Part shown: one piece after another, positions 1 through 8,000 of the stretch
Numbering within the stretch: position 1 is the stretch's first letter
Layout of the letters: each line of letters begins with the position of its first letter
From: Cyanobacteria bacterium UBA8803
GTDB taxonomy: Bacteria > Cyanobacteriota > Cyanobacteriia > Cyanobacteriales > Coleofasciculaceae
NCBI GenBank assembly: GCA_003505715.1
Contig: DNXU01000013.1
Span: 1 to 8,821, forward strand
Direction of reading: 5' to 3'
Length of the DNA stretch: 8,821 nucleotides
The notes under the pieces: generated by a model
What the model was told of the DNA's origin: nothing
Database searches by the model: none
The model's input: only the letters and a program-made list of their open reading frames with translations
Position numbers and translations under genes: made by a program

Positions 1-29
1 ATTGAACCCTTGCATTTTCCGCTATCCCC

Positions 30-56
30 CTACCCCTTACTTCGTTGAAGGGGTAG
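30..56. repeat. 9-bp perfect inverted repeat (hairpin)
   Basis: CTACCCCTT at 30-38 is the exact reverse complement of AAGGGGTAG at 48-56, with a 9-nt loop. It spans the stop codon of the hydrolase remnant and lies downstream of the intact hydrolase gene, so it could act as a transcription stop for that gene. However, no T-rich tract follows on either strand, so it is not a canonical intrinsic terminator. Confidence 0.5.
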
Positions 57-203
57 CCCCTCGCGATTCAGGTGGTGAATCATTTTAGAGAATTCCTGAG
101 CAATGGATAAAGGAACTGTCAGATCTTTTTCAGACCACAGAATTAAACAAGGGGCTTGAATCTGCGGTAACACTGAGCGCAAGTCTGCTTTTAATGAAGA
201 GAA
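30..203 (-). pseudogene. C-terminal remnant of an alpha/beta-hydrolase
   Basis: Reading the minus strand in the frame that ends at the TAG at 30-32 gives 57 residues. They include LRSVLPQIQAPCLILWSEKD and then LTVPLSIAQEFSKMI. This matches the segment of alpha/beta-hydrolases that carries the acid residue: 'LPxIxAPxLILWGxxD', where the Asp is the third member of the catalytic triad, followed by the 'xVPLSxAxxF' helix. The neighbouring intact hydrolase has the equivalent 'LPQISVPTLVVVGKSD'. The scrap has no start codon in a sensible place, no nucleophile elbow and no catalytic His. Its frame is closed by a TGA inside the last codons of the 205-1320 gene. It is therefore best read as the tail of a second hydrolase, left by deletion or by a tandem duplication that later decayed. 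The homology is inferred by eye from one motif. The piece is short, so a chance match is possible but unlikely. Confidence 0.6.
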
Positions 204-204
204 C

Positions 205-1320
205 TTACCGTTTCAACCCCAAACAAGCTGCACTGAATGTCCCAACCATTTCTGCAAACTGCTGATTGCGCTCCATCAGTCCCATGTGCCCGGCGGGAGC
301 TAATAAAGCCAGGTCTGCTTGGGGGATTGCTTGGCTGATGCGCTGGTTGGCAAAGGGGCGGGTAGCAATATCAGACTTGCCCACCACCACCAGAGTCGGA
401 ACAGAAATTTGGGGTAATGTCTCTGTTTCATTAAATCTCAACATCGCCAGCGTTCCGCGTGCCAGGATGCCGGGGGCTGCCTTAAGCCCGATCAACGTGG
501 AGAAATTAAGCTGTCCTCGGGTTTCTCTGCCTGTAAATCCAGAAATCTCAGTGGTGAGTAGCGTGAACCCATTCAAATAGCTCAGCCAACTTGTGAGCCA
601 GAGCAAGGGAGAAAGGGCGATCGACAGATGCAGCAACGGCTCCAGCACAGGTTTTTGTAAGGCGAGTAACAGTTTGCTGAGAATCGTGGTTTTAAGGGGA
701 TTGGTATAGGTGGCATCGACGACAATTAAGCCCGCCACTCGTCGTCCCAAATGCTCTGGAAACAAGCGGCAAAACGTCAGCAGGATCATGCCGCCCATAC
801 TATGCCCCAGCAGCACGACAGGCTGATTGCCTGCCACATTCAGAACCGCTTCCAGGTCACGGGCGTATTTCTCTAGAGAATAGTCGCGGTTTTTGGGTTT
901 TTGGGATTTGCCTAGACCGGGTAAATCCCATACAATCACGCGAAACTGGTCGGTCAATTGCTTTTTAGCATAGTACCAAACCAGGCTGTCAGGTCCCCAA
1001 CCGTGGGTCAGGATGATGGTGGGAGCATCGTCAGAACCGTAAAACTCAACATGAATTTCGCTGCCATCCGGTCGAGCGAGCCGTTGAACTCGATCGCTGC
1101 GGATGGGTCTGGGTTCATCTCGACCGGGACGACGGAGCAGCAGAATTGGGAGAAATCCCAAACATGACCAGAGCAGCAGGACTACCCCCAAAATTAGCCA
1201 CTGATCGCTAACCAGTTCGCCTTCATACCATTGATAAAGAATATAGCCTGCACCGCCGAGAAGCGCGATCGTCAGCAAACCCGATAGCCAGCGCAAGAGA
1301 AAATCGAGAGGCATGAGCAT
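205..1320 (-). CDS. Membrane-anchored alpha/beta-hydrolase
   Basis: A 371-residue alpha/beta-hydrolase fold protein with an unusual N-terminal membrane anchor. Two hydrophobic segments are visible, about residues 6-31 and 41-62. A basic, proline-rich linker (63-80) leads to the catalytic domain (about 85-365). The oxyanion-hole motif THGWG is at 105-109. The nucleophile elbow GHSMGG puts the catalytic Ser at 174. The acid Asp is probably D317 (VVVGKSD) and the catalytic His is H345 (PAGHMG). The lid region (about 205-260) is also hydrophobic, which suggests a lipid-like or hydrophobic substrate at the membrane. That is inference, because the fold covers esterases, lipases, peroxidases and epoxide hydrolases. 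The first ATG follows AAGGA at 1332-1336, and a second ATG two codons later is an alternative start. The gene looks intact and is followed by a remnant of another hydrolase. The specific reaction is unknown. Confidence 0.9.
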   Translation of the reverse strand: MLMPLDFLLRWLSGLLTIALLGGAGYILYQWYEGELVSDQWLILGVVLLLWSCLGFLPILLLRRPGRDEPRPIRSDRVQRLARPDGSEIHVEFYGSDDAPTIILTHGWGPDSLVWYYAKKQLTDQFRVIVWDLPGLGKSQKPKNRDYSLEKYARDLEAVLNVAGNQPVVLLGHSMGGMILLTFCRLFPEHLGRRVAGLIVVDATYTNPLKTTILSKLLLALQKPVLEPLLHLSIALSPLLWLTSWLSYLNGFTLLTTEISGFTGRETRGQLNFSTLIGLKAAPGILARGTLAMLRFNETETLPQISVPTLVVVGKSDIATRPFANQRISQAIPQADLALLAPAGHMGLMERNQQFAEMVGTFSAACLGLKR

Positions 1321-1402
1321 GGCACAGTCCGTCCTTGCAGGTAATCAGAGACGAGATTAAGCGGAAAGGCAACGCTGGCGTAACCCCCTGAAGTTAGAAT
1401 GT

Positions 1403-1410
1403 GCGATCGC
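1403..1410. repeat. HIP1 palindrome GCGATCGC (one of eight in the window)
   Basis: This is the only intergenic copy, between the hydrolase start and the receiver ORF. The other exact copies are at 2124, 4146, 4426, 6404, 6776, 7290 and 8332, all inside the large kinase gene. HIP1 is a well-known over-represented octamer of many cyanobacterial genomes, so its density here supports a cyanobacterial host. Confidence 0.9.
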
Positions 1411-1435
1411 TCCTATTTTTTGTAGTTGAATGCAA

Positions 1436-1813
1436 TCATTCCATCAGGCTAGCGATCGTCGTAACTAATTCGGCTGGCTCAACTGGCTTACTGATGTGAT
1501 GCTGAAATCCAGCAGCTATTGCCTTCTGTTGGTTGATCTCCCCTGCATAGGCAGTGAGGGCAATTGCCTTCGGCATAGCTTGATTGAATGCGGAAATTTG
1601 CTTTCTCTTCTGTGCAAACTGAGCTTGCACCTGCTGCATCAGCATGTAGCCATCCACATCGGGCATCCCAATATCACTGATCAGCAGATCAATCTTTGAA
1701 TGGGTTAATGTTTGCAGTGCTTCTATGGCAGATGCTACCGAAGTAACGATCGCTCCTGCCTGTTCCAATATGAAAACCAGCAACTCACGAGCATCTGTTT
1801 CATCATCGACCAC
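1436..1813 (-). CDS. Response-regulator receiver domain, probably 5'-truncated remnant
   Basis: A single CheY-like receiver domain of about 125 residues with no output domain. The acidic pair D3-D4, the phospho-acceptor D47 (LLISDIGMPD), the switch Thr (ALTAYAG, T87) and the conserved Lys K109 (ISKPVEP) are all present, so the active site is complete. However, the ORF can only start at the GTG that encodes the first Val of 'VVDD'. The first beta strand (normally xRILVVDD) is missing and replaced by ILPS, and a stop lies 8 codons further upstream at 1838-1840. No Shine-Dalgarno precedes the GTG. The sequence closely resembles the C-terminal receiver of the large kinase at 2062-8370, sharing SDIGMPDVDGYML and ALTAYAGEI. 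Compared with that receiver it carries about 8 extra residues before beta 4. I read it as the surviving C-terminus of a former hybrid histidine kinase. A small functional single-domain regulator using an unusual start cannot be excluded. Confidence 0.7.
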   Translation of the reverse strand: MVDDETDARELLVFILEQAGAIVTSVASAIEALQTLTHSKIDLLISDIGMPDVDGYMLMQQVQAQFAQKRKQISAFNQAMPKAIALTAYAGEINQQKAIAAGFQHHISKPVEPAELVTTIASLME

Positions 1814-2009
1814 AGATGGAAGAATAGAAAAGAAAAATTAAACAAGTGGGGCACACCTTGAGTCGTTACCTCCAAGTTAGTTCTGGAAGTTCACTCTATA
1901 GGTAGATTTGCACCTCTATCCAATGTTAGAAGATCACTAGGGGATGCTTTGTAGCAGTTCGCCCAATTTCGGCTTTCCAAAATGGCTACGGCTGAAAGGA
2001 GGTGTAGCT
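1814..2009 (+). other. Divergent intergenic region upstream of the giant kinase
   Basis: This is non-coding as far as I can see, lying between the minus-strand receiver remnant and the plus-strand kinase. I saw no convincing sigma70-type promoter with correct spacing. TTGCAC at 1908-1913 has no good -10 about 17 nt downstream. The promoter for the kinase should lie here or a little upstream, because nothing else on the plus strand precedes it. An in-frame ATG at 1944 would extend the leader ORF to 44 codons, but it has no Shine-Dalgarno. Confidence 0.4.
1995..2004 (+). promoter_or_regulatory. Strong Shine-Dalgarno AAAGGAGGTG
   Basis: This is a near-perfect complement to the 16S rRNA 3' end. 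The GGAGG ends 7 nt before the GTG at 2010, which is ideal spacing. It is about 58 nt from the kinase ATG at 2062, too far to serve that start directly. No Shine-Dalgarno is visible just upstream of 2062. It therefore marks the small upstream ORF as the ribosome entry point. Confidence 0.7.
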
Positions 2010-2078
2010 GTGGATCAACCGATGGTTAGCACGTTAATTCAGTGGACTGTCACCGTGATGCATGATGAATCCGAATAG
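2010..2078 (+). CDS. Putative 22-codon leader ORF overlapping the kinase start
   Basis: It starts at the GTG placed optimally behind the Shine-Dalgarno at 1995-2004 and ends at the TAG at 2076-2078. The predicted peptide is 22 residues, beginning MDQPMVSTLIQWTVT and ending MHDESE. It overlaps the first 17 nt of the kinase gene in another frame, so ribosomes finishing it would stop next to the kinase ATGs at 2062 and 2065. This is the arrangement expected for translational coupling. I do not recognise the peptide, and it has no attenuator-type run of one amino acid. Alternatively it may be the decayed end of a former upstream gene. Function is inferred from layout only. Confidence 0.45.
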   Translation: MDQPMVSTLIQWTVTVMHDESE

Positions 2079-5000
2079 CCCTGAAACGATTTTTGTTGGC
2101 GACAGCAAGATGGCAAGGCTGATGCGATCGCACGACTGGTCCCAAACGCTACTGGGTGTCGTTTCCAATTGGGCATCAAGCCTGAAAACAGCCGTCAGCA
2201 TTTGCTTGAACTCCCGCTTTCCAATGGTGATTTGGTGGGGCAAGGATTTGGTGTTGCTCTACAACGATGCTTGGCGACCGATCCTGGGTACTAAACACCC
2301 GAAAGCATTGGGAAGACCGGGGCGGGAAGTTTGGGCAGAAATCTGGGACATCATTGGGGTGCAGCTTCATAGTGTTCTGGAAACAGCACAGGCAACTTGG
2401 TCTGACGATATGCTACTGCCTGTCGATCGCTATGGGTACACGGAAGAAGCCTATTTTACTTACTCCTACAGCCCGATTTTTCTGGAAACAGGAGAAGTTG
2501 GTGGGGCGTTTACAGCGGTGACGGAAACCACTCGACGGGTGATTGGTGAACGACGGCTCGGCACACTACGAGAACTGGCAGCGAATACGGTAGAAGCCAA
2601 ATCCGTCGAAGAAACCTGCCAGATTGCCAGCGCCACGCTTGCCAATAATTCTTATGACATTCCCTTTGCCTTACTGTATCTGGTCGAGATGGACGGGAAA
2701 GCCGCTCGTTTAGTTCAAAGGGTAAGAATCGAAGCGGGTACAGCCACCAGTCCTGAGCAGGTTGATTTGACGCAAGAACAAGACTGCTGGAATCTGGCTC
2801 AAGTCAAAACGACAGGAAATGCCAAAATTATCGATGAGTTAAGTAGCCGCTTTGGTCAGCTATCTGGCGGAGCCTGGGAAGAACCCTCTCGATCGGCAAT
2901 TGTCTTGCCGATTGCCCAGGCGGGTCAGAAAGAGCAACTAGCCGGATTACTGGTGCTGGGCATTAGCCCTCGACGAGAGTTTGATGATGAATACCGAGGC
3001 TTTTTTGATCTGGTTGCCAGTAATGTGGCAACGGCGATCTCGAATGCCTATGCTTACGAAGAAGAACGCAAACGAGCCGAGAGTTTGGCAGAACTGGATC
3101 GAGCCAAAACGACCTTTTTTAGCAATATCAGCCATGAGTTTCGGACTCCGCTAACGCTGATGCTCAATCCTCTGGAGCACACCTTAGCGAAGTCTGATAG
3201 TCTAGCGCCTGACGATCGCGAACAGCTCGAAATCGCCTACCGCAACTCCCAACGCTTACTGAAGCTAGTCAATACGCTCTTAGACTTTTCCCGCATTGAA
3301 GCAGGTCGGATTCAAGCGGTGTATGAACCAACTGACCTGGCAACATTGACGGCTGATTTAGCTGGGGTCTTTCGCTCGGCGATCGAGCGGGCAGGGATGC
3401 GCTTGCAGGTGGACTGTCCTCCACTGCCTGAACCCGTTTACGTCGATCGGGAAATGTGGGAGAAGATTGTTTTGAATCTCCTCTCGAATGCCTTCAAATT
3501 TACCTTTGAAGGGGAGATTGGCATTTCCCTACGTGCTGTTGCTCAGCAGATTGAACTAAAGGTGCGAGACACAGGCACGGGCATTCCGGCTGAAGAGCTA
3601 CCCCATATTTTCGAGCGGTTCCATCGGGTGAAGGGAGCCAGAGGACGCAGCTACGAGGGATCAGGCATTGGATTGGCATTAGTGCAGGAACTTGTCAGAC
3701 TTCACAGCGGCACCATTCAAGTCAACAGCGTGGTTGATCAAGGAACGTGCTTTACGGTAGCGATTCCGATGGGTTTTGCTCATCTGCCCCGTGAGTGCAT
3801 CGGTGTAACTCGAACCCTGGCTTCCACAGCAACGGGAGCAATGCCCTATGTTGAAGAAATGTTACGCTGGTCGTCAAAATCGATCGAGAGTTCCGATGCT
3901 CTAGCATCGGAACTCTCGATTTCCATTCCTGCTCGATCCCAGGTATCCTCTACGCCAACCGCGCGAATTCTGCTGGCAGATGATAACGCTGACCTGCGTG
4001 ATTATTTGAAGCGTCTGTTGAGCCAGCAATATAAAGTAGAAACCGTTGCGGATGGAAATGCGGTCCTGAGTGCAATTCGACAGCAGATGCCAGATCTCGT
4101 CTTAACCGATGTAATGATGCCGGAGATGGACGGATTTGAGCTGTTGCGATCGCTCCGATCTGATCCGACAACACAAGACATTCCCATCATCCTATTGTCC
4201 GCACGGGCGGGGGAAGAAGCCCGTATTGAAGGACTGGAAGCCGGAGCGGATGACTATCTGACCAAGCCCTTCTCTGCCCGTGAATTGCTAGCGCGAGTCG
4301 AAGCCAACTTGAAGTTGGCACAACTGCGACGAGAGACAACGCAACGAGAACAGGCATTGAATCAGCAACTCAGGCGTCGGATCAATGAGTTACAAACGTT
4401 GTTTGATTTGCTGCCTATCGGTGTTGCGATCGCAGAAGATCCAGAGTGCCGCATGATTCGCTTCAATCCCTATCTCTCTGAGCTGACGCGCGTTCCGATC
4501 AATGCAAATGCTTCCCAGAGTGCATCACCCGAAGAGCGCCCCCTCTATCGCTTGTGCCGGGAGGGTACAGAAATCCCTGTGGAAAATTTGCCGATGCAAT
4601 ATGCAGCAGCTCATAACATTGAGGTCAGGGATGAAGTTATAGACATTGTGCATCCCGATGGCACAGTGATTAAACTGCTCTGCTATTGTTCTCCTTTATG
4701 GGATGAGCAGGGCAATGTCAGAGGAGTCTTAGGAGCCTTTGTCGATGCCACCCAAAGGGTTTTGGCTGAAATCGCTTTACGGGAAAGCGAAGAGCGGCTA
4801 AAGCTGGCGATGGAAGCAGGAAGAATGGTTGCTTGGGAGTGGAAGCCCTCTGAAAACACCATCATCACCTCCTCTAATTTTCCTGAAATCTATGGCTTAT
4901 CTGAAATTAAGACAGCCGAACAGGGGTTTGCCCTGGTTCATCCAGGTGATCGAACTCGCCATCAAATGATCGTCGAAAATACCGTTGCTACAGGCGGCAA

Positions 5001-8000
5001 CTACCTATCTGAATTTCGATTTATCCGTCCGGACAATGGTGCAATCATTTGGTTGGAAGAACGGGGTCAAGCAATCTTAAATAGTGATGGTAGCCTACAA
5101 AAGTTGATTGGAATCACGATCGACATGACTGATCGCAAACAGGCAGAGGAAGCCCGTACAGCGGCAGAACAGCGGTATCGCATTGTCAGCGATTTGATCC
5201 CATTTGGCATATGGGAAGCGGATCTACAAGGCAACGCTACCTACCTGAGTCCATTGTTTCTGGAGATGACGGGGCAGACGCTGGAGGAACATCGGCGAAC
5301 CTGGCATACGCTCCTCCACCCAGACGATACTCAAGTCACGATTGAAGCTTGGTACAACTGCGTGCAAACCGGCAGTATGTGGGAGCATGAGTTCCGCATT
5401 CGCGGCAAGGACGGGCATTACCGCACCATTCTGGCTCGTGGATTACCTGTGCGGAACACAGTAGGTGAAATTACCTCCTATGTTGGTGCAAATTATGATA
5501 TCACCGAGCGTAAACAAGCGGAGGAAGCCTTGCGGCGTAGCGAAGAACGAGTGAGACTAGCGATGGAAGGTGCTCAAATGGGCACATGGGATGTCGATCT
5601 CACCACTGGAGAAGCGGTTTGGTCGGAACTGCATTTTACAATGTTAGGCTATGAACCTGTTTCTACGGGTGAAGCCACTGAAGCAATGTGGAGTAGTCGC
5701 ATTCATCCCGATGATCTGGAACGGGTGGTGCAGGAATGGCAACAGGCTCGTCAAGAACGCAGGTTTTATCAAACCGAATACCGAGTGGTGCGGGCAGATA
5801 ATCAGCAGATTGCATGGTTGGCAGGCTTGGGAAGTTTTAACTACAACCAAAACGCTGAAGCAATTCGCTCACTTGGTATTTTGTTTGACGTTACCGATCG
5901 CAAACAGACGGAGCTGATGCTGATTGAGCAGAAGCAATTGCTGGAGCTGATTGCCACAGGGCACTCACTCGATGAATGTCTTTCAGCCATCTGCACCTCA
6001 GTATCGAGACTAAATCCACATACACGAGCCTGCGTCTTACTCACCGATGCCGAGCGGCTTACCTTTCCCCGTTCTATCACCCCAGATTTTTCACCTTCGT
6101 TTGGTCAGGGACTCAAAAATGCCCCGATTAACGAGTTGTGCATTGGAACGTGTGGTGAGGCAGTTTATTGCGGTGAACCCGTGACTTGTGCTGACATTGC
6201 CAACGACGATCGCTGGTCGCAGGAATGGCGTGACTTGTGCGTGGCTCACGGCATACTCGCGTGCCATTCCTCGCCTATTTTCGGTTTAGATGGTTTGCCG
6301 CTTGGCTCTCTCATGCTTTGCTTTAATGAGGCACGGATGCCAACAGATTGGGAATATCAACTGGCTAATTTTGGCACTCAGGTTGCCAGTATTGTGTTTG
6401 AGCGCGATCGCTCCAGCCTTGCCTTACGGGAAAGCGAAGCTCGCTTTCGCAACATGGCAGACAATGCTCCCTTTATGGTTTGGATGACTGACCCTACCGG
6501 TTACTGCACCTATCTCAGCCAAAGCTGGTACGACTTTTCAGGTCAGACTCCGGAGATAGGATTAGGATACGGATGGTTGAATGCAGTGCATCCAGATGAT
6601 CAGGAATCTGCCAGAGTGACGTTTCTAGCTGCCAACGATCGGCGTGAATCATTCCAGCTAGAGTATCGCTTGCGCCGCAAAGACGGCGAATATATTTGGG
6701 CGATTGATGCGGCTGCGCCCTGGTTTGGGGAGGATGGTCACTACAAAGGTTACGTTGGCTCTGTAATTGACATTAGCGATCGCAAGCAAATCGAAGTTGC
6801 GCTACAGCAAAATGAAGATCGCCTCCGGCTAGCGATCGAGGCAGCTCAATTAGGCACTTGGGATTGGAACCTCAGCACCAACGAACTATTGCTGGATGAG
6901 GTTGGCAAAACCATGTTTGGTTTGTTGCCTGAAGCAGAAGCCAGCTTTGAAGATTGTTTTGAAAGACTGCATCCTGATGACCGTGAGCGCTTGAAGCAAG
7001 TGGTGCAATGGTCTCTCAACCCAGCCAGCGGTGGCACCTACGATGCAGAATATCGCACGCTCAGCCTGCAAGATGGAGCTGAACGCTGGATTAAAGCAAA
7101 AGGGCAAGTCTATTTTGATCCTGCCGGACATCCGCGTCGCTTCATTGGTACACTGCTGGACATCACCCAGCAAAAACGAGCCGAAACCGAACGAGAACAG
7201 CTTTTAGCAAGAGAACAAGCTGCACGGGAGGCAGCCGAAGCCGCTAATCGCATCAAAGATGAGTTTTTGGCAGTGGTATCTCATGAGTTGCGATCGCCCC
7301 TCAACCCGATTCTTGGCTGGTCAAAGCTATTGCGAAGTCGCCAGTTGAACGAAGAAAAGACCGATCGTGCTTTAGAAGTGATTGAGCGCAACGCCCAGAT
7401 GCAAGCGCAACTGATTAACGACTTACTGGATGTGTCTCGCATTCTACGCGGCAAGTTGAGCCTGGATACCCAGCCCGTTGATCTAGTGACCACCATTCAA
7501 GCGGCAATGGAAACCGTTCGACTGGCGGCAGAAGCGAAATCGATTCAAATCAATACCCAATTTGAACCGGATGTCGGACAGGTTGCAGGAGACGCAGGGC
7601 GGTTACAGCAGGTTATTTGGAATCTTTTAACTAACGCCGTCAAATTCACATCTGAGGGAGGACGAGTAGACATCCGACTCGAACGCACTGGCTCTCAAGC
7701 CCAAATCACCATCACTGATACTGGCAAGGGCATCCCTCCTGATTTTCTACCCTATGTCTTTGAGCAATTCCGCCAAGAGAGTTCCGCGACAACTCGACGG
7801 TTTGGTGGGCTGGGGTTAGGACTGGCGATCGTCCGCTACTTAGTAGAACTGCATGGCGGCACAGTGCAAGCAGACAGCCTTGGTGAAGGACAAGGAGCCA
7901 CCTTTACCGTCAAATTACCACTGATGCCCCATCAACCGATAACGAAGCCAAATCCGAAACCCTCTGAATTTTCCCTAAATTTGCAAGGTACTCGCATCCT

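Noticed and set aside
266..580. Plus-strand ORF of 104 codons
   Set aside because: It lies antisense within the well-supported hydrolase gene and its translation has no recognisable domain.
1859..1901. Possible promoter with TTGAGT and TATAGG
   Set aside because: The hexamers are over 30 nt apart, far from the usual 16-18, so I do not call a promoter.
1814..1960. A frameshifted kinase remnant upstream of the truncated receiver
   Set aside because: The minus-strand frames that I translated next to the receiver gave no HATPase or HisKA motifs, and stops interrupt them.
2034..2243. Minus-strand ORF of 69 codons across the kinase start
   Set aside because: It is antisense to conserved kinase codons and has no domain.
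3883..3920. Intrinsic terminator at the 18-bp palindrome
   Set aside because: No U-tract follows on either strand, and the coding frame continues with well-conserved domains.
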